From assembly GCA_947452455.1 (NCBI GenBank), contig CANGBX010000007.1:124001-188000 (forward strand): DNA of 64,000 bases, given 5' to 3'. The notes beneath the pieces were generated by a model. It saw only the letters and a program-made list of their open reading frames with translations. It was not told the origin of the DNA and searched no databases. Position 1 is the stretch's first letter; each line of letters starts with the position of its first letter. This document shows positions 45,023 to 54,367 of the stretch, in pieces. Origin of the DNA: Beijerinckiaceae bacterium. Lineage in GTDB: Bacteria > Pseudomonadota > Alphaproteobacteria > Rhizobiales > Beijerinckiaceae. Both the position numbers and the translations under genes were made by a program.

Positions 45023-45041
45023 GACGTCATCTCTCAACCGT

Positions 45042-45070
45042 CATGGCTTCGCCTTTGGCTCGCAATGACG
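45042..45070. repeat. Interspersed repeat family A, right-end fragment
   Basis: CGTCATGGCTTCGCC ... CTCGCAATGACG. Its last 25 bases are identical to the right end of the copy at 45214-45294, so the two flank repeat B as direct repeats. Confidence 0.8.
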
Positions 45071-45083
45071 AATAGGAAAGAGT

Positions 45084-45204
45084 GCGCAACCCCCACCCCT
45101 AGCCCCTCCCCACAAGGGGGAGGGGGATCAGGTTGCGCTGTTCTTCTCCCTCCCCCTTGTGGGGAGGGACGACTCTGCGCAGCAGAGCGGGGTGGGGGTT
45201 GTGC
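45084..45204. repeat. Repeat B: long nested inverted repeat
   Basis: The outer arms GCGCAACCCCCACCCC (45084-45099) pair with 45189-45204 with one mismatch. The inner arms (45104-45124 and 45148-45168) are 21-base perfect inverted repeats centred on CCCACAAGGGGG. It probably folds into a large cruciform or RNA hairpin. It has no coding potential and is seen once here. Confidence 0.85.
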
Positions 45205-45213
45205 CGTCTCACC

Positions 45214-45294
45214 CGTCATTGCGAGCGAAAGCGAAGCAATCCAGAAGCCTCACGTGCTGCCTCTGGATTGCTTCGCCTTTGGCTCGCAATGACG
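45214..45294. repeat. Interspersed repeat family A, copy 5
   Basis: Full element: CGTCATTGCGAGCGAAAGCG, AATCCAGAAGCC / CTCTGGATTGC arms, CTCGCAATGACG. It abuts the stop codon of the DCC-family gene at 45297. Confidence 0.92.
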
Positions 45295-45296
45295 GG

Positions 45297-45662
45297 TTAC
45301 TTCCTGCGAACAATCCACGCCAAGGCTGGCCGCAGTGGCAAGAAAAGGCGGTAGCCTAATTCCATGAGCGCCAAGACGCCCGGCAAGCGCGCAAGGCGCG
45401 CGGCCCAGCGCCATTTCGGCAAATCATCCCAAATCGCGACAAAGGCCGCAGCACCCGAGAGCAATGTGCCGTCTGCTTGCCTGATATGAAAACGCGCGAG
45501 AGCCTGTTCGCGCGTGAGGTCTTCTCCCGGTGTTTCATCGGCGCGCGACAAATCGCGGAAGCACAGATTTTCTGCGCCTTGTTGCTTCTGGTAATGCGCG
45601 ATTTCCAGCGTACACAGCGGGCAGGCGCCATCATAATAGATTGTCTTGCGTGGCTCGCTCAT
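45297..45662 (-). CDS. DCC-family thiol-disulfide oxidoreductase-like protein (DUF393)
   Basis: The 121-residue protein begins MSEPRKTIYYDGACPLC, with the CxxC motif C14/C17 in YDGACPLC typical of the DCC family. A mid-region FRDLSR and the C-terminal hydrophobic stretch PGVLALMELGYRLFLP also fit. Members are thioredoxin-fold proteins, some membrane associated; a precise role is unknown. Its ATG shares one base with the stop of the M3 peptidase gene, so they are co-translated. Confidence 0.88.
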   Translation of the reverse strand: MSEPRKTIYYDGACPLCTLEIAHYQKQQGAENLCFRDLSRADETPGEDLTREQALARFHIRQADGTLLSGAAAFVAIWDDLPKWRWAARLARLPGVLALMELGYRLFLPLRPALAWIVRRK

Positions 45663-47701
45663 CAAACAAGTCCGCGCTTGGCAAGCAAGGGCTCAACGCC
45701 CGGCAGCTTGCCGCGGAAAGCGATATAGGCGGCTTTCGGATCGCGTAAATTTCCAGCCCCGTAAATATAGGTGCGCAGGCGCTGCGCGGTTTCGGGATGG
45801 AAAATATCGCCTGTCTCTTCAAAGGCCGAGAAAGCATCGGCATCCAGCACTTCCGACCAGAGATAGGAGTAATAGCCAGCCGCATAATGGCCGCCAGAAA
45901 AGATATGCGAGAAATGCGGCGAGCGATGACGCATGGCAATCGCATCCGGCATATCGATGGATGTGAGAACCTTGGTTTCAAAGGCTATGGGGTCTTTGGT
46001 CGCCTCGGGCGTTTTCAGATGCATATCGAGATCAACGAAAGTGGACGCGCAATATTCGACTGTCGCAAAGCCCTGATTGAAACCGCGCGCGGCTTTGAGT
46101 TTTTCGATCAGTGCCTGCGGAATGGCCTCATTCGTCTCATGATGGCGGGCAAAGCGGCTCAGCACCTCTGGCTGCAACAGCCAATGCTCGTAAAGTTGCG
46201 AAGGCAATTCAACGAAATCGGTCGAGACGGAAGTGCCAGCCAGAGACGGATAGGTCACATCCGACAACATGCCATGCAAAGCATGGCCGAATTCATGGAA
46301 CAAAGTGCGCGCCTCATCGAGGCTCAGTAGCGGATCATCGCCACGTGCGGGCTTGGCAATATTCAGCACATTGACAATGATCGGCCGGATATTGCCTTCG
46401 AGCTTTTGCTGTGTACGAAAAGCCGACATCCAGGCGCCGCCGCGCTTTGAGGGGCGGGCAAAATAATCGCCCAGGAAAAGCGCGACATGGGCACCATTCG
46501 CATCCTGCACATCAAAGGCGCGCACATCCCGATTGTAGAGTTTCAAATCGCGGCGCTCTTCGAACTTCAGGCCGAAGAGTTTTCCTGCCACAAAGAAAGC
46601 CGCTTCAATCATGCGCGAGAGCGGGAAGTAAGGCCGCAGCTCCTGCTCGTTGATCGCATAATCCTGCGCACGCAGTTTTTCGGAATAATGGCGCCAATCG
46701 GCTTTACGGAAAGGGCCGTTCTGTCCGTCTTGCGCGGCGAGGGCTGCCAGCCGTTCAGCTTCGCGCGCAGCCGCCTTGCGCCCCACGGGCCAGACTTTGT
46801 CGAGAAGGGCGCGCACGGCTTCAGGTGTTTCCGCCATTGTGTCATCGAGCTTGTAATGGGCGTAAGTTTCATAGCCCAGAAGCTTGGCGCGCTCATCGCG
46901 CAGGGCCAGCGTCTCGGCAATGATCGCGCGATTGTCGCTCTCGCCGCCTTTTTCACCGCGCGCCAGAAATGCGTCCAGCAGTTTTTCGCGCAGATCAGGG
47001 CGCGTGGACGAGGTGAGGAATGTTTCCACCTGCCCGCGGGACAGGCCGACAGCATGTTTTCCTTCGCGCCCGCGCGATGTGGCGAGTGCTGCCGCGGCAT
47101 CACGAAAATCAGGCGAGAGACCGGCGAGGTCTTCCGGTGTCTCCAGCCAGAGCACGAAGTCGCCTTCGTCTTTCAGAATGTTTTGCGAAAATTGCGTGCC
47201 GAGTGTTGCAAGTCGTGCCGTGATTTCGGTGAGGCGCGCGCGTTGTGTATCATCGAGTTTGGCGCCGGAGCTGACAAAGGCTTTCTTCATCCGCTCGGTG
47301 AGGCGCTTTTGCTCATCATTCAAATTGGTCCATTCGGGGCCACTCATCACCGCTTCAATGCGCGCAAGCATTTTGGCGTCGAGAAAAATCTCGGACCCAT
47401 GGCGCGCCAGAACAGGCGAAATCTCGCGCTCGATCTTTTGCAAAGCCTCGTCGGATTCTGTGCCCGTCAGATTCCAGAAGACCTTGTTGATCTTGAGCAG
47501 TGCGCCACCGGCCTTTTCGAAAGCTTCAATTGTATTGGCGAAAGTTGCTGGTGCTGGATTGTCGCGAATGTCGGTAATCTCGGCCACATGTTGCGGCAAG
47601 GCCTTGTCATAGGCAGGCTGGAAATGCTCGACCTTGATCTGGTCGAAAGGCGGCAGCCCGAAGGGCGTGGACCAGATTTCAAAAAAGGGATTTTGCGACA
47701 C
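45662..47701 (-). CDS. M3-family zinc oligopeptidase (OpdA/Dcp type)
   Basis: I choose GTG 47701 (MSQNPFFEIW) because it gives the standard 679 residues; the frame is open to 47791. The zinc motif HEFGH (469-473) is in ARTLFHEFGHALHG, with the third ligand glutamate in FVELPSQLYEHW. The N-terminal helical half and NPFFEIWSTPFGLPPF start match cytosolic oligopeptidase A and dipeptidyl carboxypeptidase. It degrades short peptides, including signal-peptide remnants. The DCC gene follows, overlapping by one base. Confidence 0.93.
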   Translation of the reverse strand: MSQNPFFEIWSTPFGLPPFDQIKVEHFQPAYDKALPQHVAEITDIRDNPAPATFANTIEAFEKAGGALLKINKVFWNLTGTESDEALQKIEREISPVLARHGSEIFLDAKMLARIEAVMSGPEWTNLNDEQKRLTERMKKAFVSSGAKLDDTQRARLTEITARLATLGTQFSQNILKDEGDFVLWLETPEDLAGLSPDFRDAAAALATSRGREGKHAVGLSRGQVETFLTSSTRPDLREKLLDAFLARGEKGGESDNRAIIAETLALRDERAKLLGYETYAHYKLDDTMAETPEAVRALLDKVWPVGRKAAAREAERLAALAAQDGQNGPFRKADWRHYSEKLRAQDYAINEQELRPYFPLSRMIEAAFFVAGKLFGLKFEERRDLKLYNRDVRAFDVQDANGAHVALFLGDYFARPSKRGGAWMSAFRTQQKLEGNIRPIIVNVLNIAKPARGDDPLLSLDEARTLFHEFGHALHGMLSDVTYPSLAGTSVSTDFVELPSQLYEHWLLQPEVLSRFARHHETNEAIPQALIEKLKAARGFNQGFATVEYCASTFVDLDMHLKTPEATKDPIAFETKVLTSIDMPDAIAMRHRSPHFSHIFSGGHYAAGYYSYLWSEVLDADAFSAFEETGDIFHPETAQRLRTYIYGAGNLRDPKAAYIAFRGKLPGVEPLLAKRGLV

Positions 47702-47808
47702 GGGGCTCGGGCTCCAGCGGGACTGGAGCTGATATGGGCCGTTTGGCAGTGTGAGACAAGGGCTAAGGGGTGCGGCAGCGCGCCGCCACACCCCCGCTGA
47801 GACATGAT

Positions 47809-48363
47809 TTAGAAGGCGAGCAGGTGCATCAGGAAGAAGATCCCCCCTGTTGCAAAGACCACCGTGTAAGAGCCGATTTTCGAGAAGTAGAAAATCGAAC
47901 AGCAGATGGCCAGCGTCACCAGTTCGAGCGCCACAATGATGTTGTTCGGCTCATTGGCCAGAGCCGCGCGCACGACAGCCAAGGCGCCAGCGAATATGAG
48001 GCCGACAGCCACAGGTGCGAGGCCTCGTTCCACTGCGATCTTGATGGGCGAAGTCTTATGCTTCTGCCACCAGCTCGCAATGCCATAGACCAGCAGAGAC
48101 GAGGGCACATAAATGCCAAGGCAGGCAACAATCGCGCCCCAGAATCCGGCGACCTGATAGCCGATGAGGGCGGCGATCAAAGTGCTGGGTCCCGGTGCGG
48201 CGCGCGAGACGGCGAAGAGATCGGCAAATTGCGCATTGGTCAGATAACCATGCACAGACACCGTCTGATATTGAATGTCCGCTACAATCGCCTGTCCACC
48301 ACCAAAGGAGAGCAGCGAAAGCGGGGCAAAGACCACGAAGAGCCCGAGGAGCTTATTGTCCAT
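47809..48363 (-). CDS. Chromate transporter ChrA, C-terminal half protein
   Basis: The 184-residue membrane protein has the ChrA signature LSLLSFGGGQAIVADIQ near the N-terminus, then AAPGPSTLIAALIGYQVAG. It corresponds to one half of the long-chain CHR transporter. Its ATG overlaps the stop of the other half by one base, so the two subunits are made together and presumably pair in the inner membrane. Such pairs export chromate in some species, but many have unknown substrates. Confidence 0.9.
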   Translation of the reverse strand: MDNKLLGLFVVFAPLSLLSFGGGQAIVADIQYQTVSVHGYLTNAQFADLFAVSRAAPGPSTLIAALIGYQVAGFWGAIVACLGIYVPSSLLVYGIASWWQKHKTSPIKIAVERGLAPVAVGLIFAGALAVVRAALANEPNNIIVALELVTLAICCSIFYFSKIGSYTVVFATGGIFFLMHLLAF

Positions 48364-48950
48364 TACGCAGCCCTCCGCGCTTCAACATAGGCCCAGGCGA
48401 TGGAGACAGGCACAGCCACAAGCACCACAGGGATCATCGGCCAACGCAACAGGCCGATGGTGATGAAGACCGCAGCGCCAACGATGAAAGTGGACGCGCT
48501 CTTTGGCAATTTGCGCGTGGTCTTGAGACCTTGCGAAACCGTTGCGCCAACACCTGCAGCCGCCACGCCATGCAGAACGAAGCTTGTGACCGGCAGGCTT
48601 GAAAATTCCTGATAGGCAAAGCCCATGGCCATGATGATGCAAAAGGCCGGGATCACCATGCCAAAGACAGCGGCAGCTGCTCCCAAGCCGCCCGCGACCT
48701 TCAGGCCCATATAGAGCGCGAGGTTGACCGGATTGGCGCCGGGCAAAACCTGGGCAATGGCTTGGCCGATGATGAATTGCTCTTCATTCATCCATTGGCG
48801 ACGATCCACCACTTCGCGAAAGACCATGGCTTGGGTCGAGCCGCCAAAGGCCGAGCCGCCGACTTTCAAGAAGGACATGAGGACATCAAATGCGCTGCCG
48901 CGCGCCCCATCCGGCCGATCTGCGGGTTTTTGTTCATTGTCTTCGGCCAT
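48363..48950 (-). CDS. Chromate transporter ChrA, N-terminal half protein
   Basis: The 195-residue membrane protein has FLKVGGSAFGGSTQAMVFREV and QVLPGANPVNLALYMG, the ChrA domain core, and about five hydrophobic helices. A short hydrophilic N-terminus precedes it. It is the first gene of the split ChrA pair. No chrB regulator is adjacent. Confidence 0.9.
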   Translation of the reverse strand: MAEDNEQKPADRPDGARGSAFDVLMSFLKVGGSAFGGSTQAMVFREVVDRRQWMNEEQFIIGQAIAQVLPGANPVNLALYMGLKVAGGLGAAAAVFGMVIPAFCIIMAMGFAYQEFSSLPVTSFVLHGVAAAGVGATVSQGLKTTRKLPKSASTFIVGAAVFITIGLLRWPMIPVVLVAVPVSIAWAYVEARRAA

Positions 48951-49012
48951 TCGGCTCCCCCCTTTTTTCTTGGGGGAACCATAGCCCGAGTCGAGTGCGG
49001 GAATAAACCCTT

Positions 49013-50368
49013 CTAATCCGCAGCCGTTTCGGGTGCGGCACGCAGGCCATTCTTGCGTTTCAAGTGCTGGCGCACCTCGCCCGATGTGATGATTTCACCA
49101 CGATCCGCAAAAGCCTCATGATTGGCTTCGATCTCGTCGAGCTCATAAAGGTAATTCACCATCAGCCCATGCGCTTGGGCGAGGCCTTTCTTCGACAAAT
49201 CGCCCTGCCAATTGATGCGCTCCAATCGCGCGCCATTGCCCAGATGGAAGCGCGCGACGCCGTCACGCGGTCCGCCCTTGGCGGTTTTGCCTTGCGTAAA
49301 ATAGAGCACGGCGGCAGCCAGCAGGGGTTTTCTGAGATGTTCAGGCGGCGCTGTCTTCGAGCCACCTTTGAGCTCGGCAAGGGCTTGGCGCATGTCGGTC
49401 GGCAGCAGTGATGTTTCAGCCACCAATTCGCCATCCAGCCAGCGGGCAAAATCAGGCACGGGCGAGAGCGTCACAAAGGTCGAGAGTTTCGGCCATTCGC
49501 GGCGCAATTCTTCGACCACCTGCTTGATCAGAAAATTGCCGAAGGAAATGCCGCGCAATCCTTCCTGACAATTGGAGATGGAATAAAAGACTGCCGTATT
49601 GGCCTGTGCGCCTTTGATGACGCGACGTTCGGAGGCCAGAAGCGGGGCTATGGCTTCCGGCATCTCTTGCGTCAGTGCGACTTCAACAAAGATCAGCGGT
49701 TCATCGCCTAGGCGGGGATGGAAGAAGGCAAAGCAGCGCCGGTCTGGTGGCTCGATGCGGCGGCGCAGATCATCCCAATTCTGGATTTCATGCACCGCTT
49801 CATAGCGGATGATTTTTTCCAGAATATTGGCTGGCGTATTCCAGTCGATCTTACGCAAGACCAGAAAGCCGCGGTTGAACCAGCTTGAGAAGAGATGACG
49901 GAAGTCCGCATCGAGCGCCCGCAATTCAGGCTTGTCGCGCTCATGCAGGAACAAATCCTCGCGCATATGAACGAGAGCGGCTGTGCCGCCCGGCGCTTGG
50001 TTAAGACGCCGGATGACTTCCTGTCGGCGTGGCTCTGCCGCCTCATGCAGGCGCAGGGCATTCAGCTCGCTCGGATCTTTGCGATAAGTATCGATTGCGC
50101 GTTCAAGGGCAGTGCGGTCGGAGCCAAATTCATGCGCCAGCTGCAAAAGAAAATCGCGCCGCCCCTCGGGCGACAGCTGCGCATAACGGGCCAGCACATC
50201 TTCGGCGAGCGCCACGCCTGTGGCTTCGCCACGGCGCGTGAGAAGTTCGCCTGCCAATCGTGCAAGGCCTAAGGGTGACACATCTTCTTCGCGGCGCGCC
50301 TTGGAGAGCAATTCGCGGCCGCGATCTGTAATGCTTTGCAGAAGCCCGGAAATGAAATTGCCGCTCAT
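49013..50368 (-). CDS. matA: Malonyl-CoA decarboxylase
   Basis: The 451-residue protein has an N-terminal helical domain and a C-terminal GNAT-fold catalytic domain. Family landmarks are FYSISNCQEGLRGISFGNFL, TLSPVPDFARWL and ARFHLGNGARLERINW, as in MatA/MLYCD. It converts malonyl-CoA to acetyl-CoA and carbon dioxide. The usual rhizobial partners matB (malonyl-CoA synthetase) and matC are not in the window, so it may act on malonyl-CoA from other sources. It is monocistronic. Confidence 0.95.
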   Translation of the reverse strand: MSGNFISGLLQSITDRGRELLSKARREEDVSPLGLARLAGELLTRRGEATGVALAEDVLARYAQLSPEGRRDFLLQLAHEFGSDRTALERAIDTYRKDPSELNALRLHEAAEPRRQEVIRRLNQAPGGTAALVHMREDLFLHERDKPELRALDADFRHLFSSWFNRGFLVLRKIDWNTPANILEKIIRYEAVHEIQNWDDLRRRIEPPDRRCFAFFHPRLGDEPLIFVEVALTQEMPEAIAPLLASERRVIKGAQANTAVFYSISNCQEGLRGISFGNFLIKQVVEELRREWPKLSTFVTLSPVPDFARWLDGELVAETSLLPTDMRQALAELKGGSKTAPPEHLRKPLLAAAVLYFTQGKTAKGGPRDGVARFHLGNGARLERINWQGDLSKKGLAQAHGLMVNYLYELDEIEANHEAFADRGEIITSGEVRQHLKRKNGLRAAPETAAD

Positions 50369-50477
50369 TGCGAAAAGCCTTCGAAAGCGCTCAGGTCAAG
50401 CGAGCCTGAGCTGCAATCATGGCGGGTTCGTGACATGGACGCCAGCGATAGTGCTCTGCTGTGGGGCAGAAAAAAGT

Positions 50478-50630
50478 CTAACCGATGATTTCTGCGACAA
50501 TGTCGCGCAATTCTTGCCGCGTCAGGCCGCATTCCGTCGGCTTGTCATCGGCGCGTGGCTCCGGCGCTTTTGGCTCTGGAGCGGCTGTGTCGGAGAGGGT
50601 GCGAATCGGCTTTTCGTCGCTCATGCTCAT
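50478..50630 (-). CDS. Small hypothetical protein (50 residues)
   Basis: ATG 50630 (MSMSDEKPIR) with GGAAAAA upstream; ATG 50639 and 50624 are alternatives. The protein has a low-complexity Pro/Glu/Ala middle (APEPKAPEPRADD) and ends with a helical GLTRQELRDIVAEIIG. No family recognised. It lies between the start of the malonyl-CoA decarboxylase gene and divergent tex. Coding status rests on codon pattern and ribosome site only. Confidence 0.5.
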   Translation of the reverse strand: MSMSDEKPIRTLSDTAAPEPKAPEPRADDKPTECGLTRQELRDIVAEIIG

Positions 50631-50792
50631 TTTTTCCATGCGGGGCTTTTGTGGCGCAGCAGCCTTGTGCGAGGCAGTTCTCGGTGGATGACGCAGCCGC
50701 GACCCATGGTGACGCTTTGACCATGGACAGGGCGGCGCTAAGACCTCGCACCTTACGTCTGTATCTGTGACAGAATCGCGAAGGGCCTTTTC

Positions 50793-53111
50793 ATGAAGTC
50801 GATCAATCAGCGCATTGCCGAAGAACTTTCCGTTCAGGAATGGCAGGTGACGGCAGCCGTGGAATTGATTGATGGTGGCTCGACCGTTCCCTTCATCGCC
50901 CGCTACCGCAAAGAAGTCACCGGCACGCTGGATGACGCGCAATTGCGCACACTTGATGAGCGGTTGCGCTATTTGCGCGAGCTGGAAGAGCGCCGCAAGG
51001 CGGTGATCGTCTCGATCAAAGAGCAGGGCAAGCTGGATGATGCGCTGCTCGCGCAGATCAATGCCGCCGACACCAAAGCGCGTCTCGAAGATATTTATCT
51101 GCCCTTCAAACCCAAGCGCCGCACCAAGGCACAGATTGCGCGCGAAGCGGGGCTAGAGCCGCTCGCCACAGGCTTGCTCGCCAATCCCGCACTCGACCCG
51201 CGCGCAGAAGCAGAAAAATTCATCGACAAGGAAAAAGGCATCGAGACGATTGAAGCCGCACTGGAAGGTGCACGCTCCATTCTCGTCGAAACTTTTGCTG
51301 AAAATGCCGAACTGATCGGGGATCTGCGCGAGACATTCTGGACGCGTGGCCGACTGCGCTCATCAGTGCGCGAGGGCAAGCAGACCGAGGGCGCGAAGTT
51401 TGCCGATTACTTCGATTTTTCCGAGCCATTTACCAAGCTTCCTTCGCATCGCATCCTCGCCATGTTCCGTGGCGAGAAGGAAGAAATGCTCGATCTGAAA
51501 ATGGAGGCCGATGCCGAGCCACCCGTGCCCGGCGTGCCCACGCTTTATGAAAACCGCATTGCAGCCAAATTCGGCATTTCCAATGCGGGCCGCCCCGCCG
51601 ATAAGTGGCTGTCGGATTGCGTGCGCTGGGCATGGCGCACGCGCATGGAATCCTCTCTCTCTGTCGATTTGCGCGTGCGGCTCTGGCAGCATGCGGAAGA
51701 AGAAGCGGTGAAAGTTTTTGCCGGCAATTTGCGTGATCTTCTGCTGGCCGCACCTGCTGGCGCACGCCCCACGCTTGGTCTTGATCCGGGCTTCCGCACG
51801 GGTGTGAAAGTGGCTGTGATTGATGCGACCGGAAAGGTGGTTGATACGGCGACCATCTATCCGCATGAGCCGCAGAAACGCTGGGATGAATCGCTCGCAC
51901 TTCTGTCCAATCTCTGTCGCAAGCATAAGGTTGAACTGGTTGCGATTGGCAATGGCACGGCCTCGCGCGAAACTGACAAACTCGCCGGAGAATTGGTCAA
52001 GGGCGCGGCGGATTTAAAACTCACCAAAGTCATGGTTTCGGAGGCGGGCGCCTCGGTCTATTCGGCTTCTGCTTACGCGTCTTCGGAATTGCCTGATCTT
52101 GATGTGTCGATCCGCGGCGCAGTCTCCATTGCGCGTCGGTTGCAAGATCCGCTGGCAGAGCTTGTGAAGATTGATCCCAAGTCGATTGGTGTGGGCCAAT
52201 ATCAGCATGATCTGTCTGAAGTGAAACTCTCGCGCTCGCTTGATGCGGTGGTGGAAGATTGCGTGAATGCGGTGGGCGTGGATGTGAACACAGCTTCCGC
52301 GCCGCTGCTGTCACGCGTGTCCGGCCTCACGGAATCGCTTGCACAAAATATTGTGCTGCATCGTGACACCAACGGCCCGTTCAAAAGCCGCACATCTTTG
52401 CGCGACGTGCCGCGTCTGGGTGCCAAAGCTTTCGAGCTTTGTGCGGGCTTTTTGCGCATTCGCGGTGGGGATGATCCGCTCGATGTCTCGAGCGTGCATC
52501 CGGAAGCCTACCCGGTGGTGCGGCGTATTCTGGAGGCGACCAAGAGTGACATTCATGTGCTCATTGGCAATGTCACGTCTCTGCGCGAGCTCAAGCCCAA
52601 AGAATTCGTCGATGAGACCTTTGGTCTGCCAACCGTCACCGACATTCTGAAAGAATTGGAAAAGCCCGGCCGCGATCCGCGCCCGTCTTTCAAGACAGCC
52701 TCTTTCCAGGATGGCGTCGAAAAAATCTCGGATCTACGCCCCGGCATGATCCTCGAAGGCGTGGTCACCAATGTCGCTGCCTTTGGAGCTTTCGTGGATA
52801 TTGGCGTGCATCAGGATGGGCTCGTCCACATCTCGGCCATGTCCACGACCTTCGTGAAAGACCCGCGCGATGTGGCCAAGCCCGGTGATGTGGTGAAGGT
52901 TAAAGTCCTTGATGTGGATGCGCCCCGCAAACGCATCGCGCTCTCCATGCGCATGGATGCCGAGCCCGGCGCCCAGCAGCCCCGACAGCGCGAGGCACAA
53001 AATACAGGCACGCAACGTGCAATCAAACAGGTCCAGCAAAAGGCTGCTCCCTCAGGTTCTTCCGGGGCTATGGCGGATGCTTTGCGACGGGCGGGCTTGG
53101 ACAAGCGCTGA
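50793..53111 (+). CDS. tex: Tex-family RNA-binding transcription accessory protein
   Basis: The 772-residue protein has the full Tex architecture. The N-terminal helical domain begins INQRIAEELSVQEWQV with STVPFIARYRKE, the YqgF/RNase-H-like domain is near TLGLDPGFRTGVKVAVID, tandem helix-hairpin-helix follows (TSLRDVPRLGAKAFEL), and the C-terminal S1 domain lies at about 647-715 (GMILEGVVTNVAAFGAFVDI). It binds nucleic acids and affects transcription. It is monocistronic with a 160-base upstream gap. Confidence 0.97.
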   Translation: MKSINQRIAEELSVQEWQVTAAVELIDGGSTVPFIARYRKEVTGTLDDAQLRTLDERLRYLRELEERRKAVIVSIKEQGKLDDALLAQINAADTKARLEDIYLPFKPKRRTKAQIAREAGLEPLATGLLANPALDPRAEAEKFIDKEKGIETIEAALEGARSILVETFAENAELIGDLRETFWTRGRLRSSVREGKQTEGAKFADYFDFSEPFTKLPSHRILAMFRGEKEEMLDLKMEADAEPPVPGVPTLYENRIAAKFGISNAGRPADKWLSDCVRWAWRTRMESSLSVDLRVRLWQHAEEEAVKVFAGNLRDLLLAAPAGARPTLGLDPGFRTGVKVAVIDATGKVVDTATIYPHEPQKRWDESLALLSNLCRKHKVELVAIGNGTASRETDKLAGELVKGAADLKLTKVMVSEAGASVYSASAYASSELPDLDVSIRGAVSIARRLQDPLAELVKIDPKSIGVGQYQHDLSEVKLSRSLDAVVEDCVNAVGVDVNTASAPLLSRVSGLTESLAQNIVLHRDTNGPFKSRTSLRDVPRLGAKAFELCAGFLRIRGGDDPLDVSSVHPEAYPVVRRILEATKSDIHVLIGNVTSLRELKPKEFVDETFGLPTVTDILKELEKPGRDPRPSFKTASFQDGVEKISDLRPGMILEGVVTNVAAFGAFVDIGVHQDGLVHISAMSTTFVKDPRDVAKPGDVVKVKVLDVDAPRKRIALSMRMDAEPGAQQPRQREAQNTGTQRAIKQVQQKAAPSGSSGAMADALRRAGLDKR

Positions 53112-53259
53112 CCAGAGCCCGAAACGGGTGGGAAGAACTTGAATTTTTATGGTCAGGAGCGGGGCGGGGGTGCCCCGCTCTTGCTTTGGATCCCGTCGCC
53201 GCGCCATAGTAGCCCATCAGGAACACCGCCGGAAAAGAGCGGGGTCAAGGGAGGCACAT

Positions 53260-54303
53260 ATGGAATTCCAGCGTCGTGACCTTTTGAAGGGCGCCGCCAT
53301 GGGCTTGGGCGGTTTGGCGCTTCAGCCCATCTCATCCGCTTTTGCCCAGGCGCCCAGCTGGCTTGCGCCAGATCTTCTGGCCGCCGCCAAAGCCGAAGGC
53401 GGCGAGATCATCGTCTATGGTTCGATGAACGAGCAGGAGGCGCTGCCGCTCTGGAAGGCTTTTGAATCAGCCACCGGCATCCGCGTTCAATTCGTGCGCT
53501 CATCCGATACGGGCCTGATGAGCCGCATCGTGCTCGAAGCACGCGCCCAGCAAAAATCCTGGGACCTTGTGGTCACGACCGCGGTGAGCAAACTCCCGCA
53601 GGATTTCTTGCAAGTGCTCGATCTTCCCGAGGCCAAAAATATCGACCCCAATGCCATTGATCCGAAGAAGAAATGGTACGGCGTTTATTCCAATTACAAT
53701 TCACCTGCTTACAACACGAAGTTCGTCGACAAGGCGAATTTACCCAAGACCTATGAGGAAATGTCCCAGCGCAAAGATTGGGCCGGCAAAGTAGCGATCG
53801 ATGGCAATGACAGCCAATGGGTCTATGCCATGTTCACCCATTATGGTGAGGCCAAGGCCCGCAAAATCATCAGTGACATGGTCACCAATCTGAAGCCGAC
53901 GATTGTCGATGGCCATTTGGCTTTGGCGCGTTCCATCGGCCTTGGCGAATATTGGGTGGCACTCAACAATTACACCAACCTCACCATCAATGTGATGTTG
54001 AAGGGCGGCAATACGGATTATTGGGTGATGGAGCCGATGGGGCTCTTCTTCGGTCAGGCGGGCATCAATGTCCGCGCGCCGCATCCCAAGAGCGCGCAGC
54101 TTGCCACCAATTTCCTTGTGTCGAAAGAAGCGCAAACTTTATTGACCGAAGCAGGACGTCTGCCGGTGCGCAAAGATGTGTCGGCCAATCCGCCTGATAC
54201 ATTCACGCGCTTTGGCTCGACCAAAGTCATTCCGGTGAATTTCTCGCCGGAAGATGAAAAGAAGTGGCAGAAAATCACCACGGACTTGTTGAAGCCGCGC
54301 TAA
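53260..54303 (+). CDS. ABC solute-binding protein with Tat-like signal
   Basis: The ATG at 53260 follows AAGGGAGG. The 347-residue precursor has QRRDLLKGAAMGLGGLALQ, a Tat-type signal, cleaved near AFA-Q. The mature protein belongs to family 1 iron/phosphonate-type binding proteins (EGGEIIVYGSMNEQEALPLW, SSDTGLMSRIVLEARAQ). It lies upstream of a fused double permease. A hairpin after the gene (54331-54348) may protect its mRNA. The importer has no ATPase of its own in this locus. Confidence 0.88.
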   Translation: MEFQRRDLLKGAAMGLGGLALQPISSAFAQAPSWLAPDLLAAAKAEGGEIIVYGSMNEQEALPLWKAFESATGIRVQFVRSSDTGLMSRIVLEARAQQKSWDLVVTTAVSKLPQDFLQVLDLPEAKNIDPNAIDPKKKWYGVYSNYNSPAYNTKFVDKANLPKTYEEMSQRKDWAGKVAIDGNDSQWVYAMFTHYGEAKARKIISDMVTNLKPTIVDGHLALARSIGLGEYWVALNNYTNLTINVMLKGGNTDYWVMEPMGLFFGQAGINVRAPHPKSAQLATNFLVSKEAQTLLTEAGRLPVRKDVSANPPDTFTRFGSTKVIPVNFSPEDEKKWQKITTDLLKPR

Positions 54304-54330
54304 GCGGCTTCGCATTTTTAAAGAAGAACA

Positions 54331-54348
54331 GGCGGCATCTAAGCCGCC
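54331..54348 (+). other. Intercistronic hairpin between binding protein and permease genes
   Basis: GGCGGC-ATCTAA-GCCGCC, without a T-run. Hairpins here commonly stabilise the upstream binding-protein transcript and lower permease expression. Confidence 0.55.
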
Positions 54349-54367
54349 GTTGTGGAGGAAACAGGTT

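Noticed and set aside
43913-45037. Minus-strand open frame of about 374 codons
   Set aside because: It mirrors the Bug-type gene on the plus strand, which has a ribosome site, signal peptide and family motifs.
45084-45294. Possible CRISPR array because of repeated segments
   Set aside because: The repeats are inverted, of different kinds, and not regularly spaced by unique spacers.
46487-47800. Plus-strand open frame of about 437 codons
   Set aside because: It is antisense to the M3 peptidase with its HEFGH zinc site.
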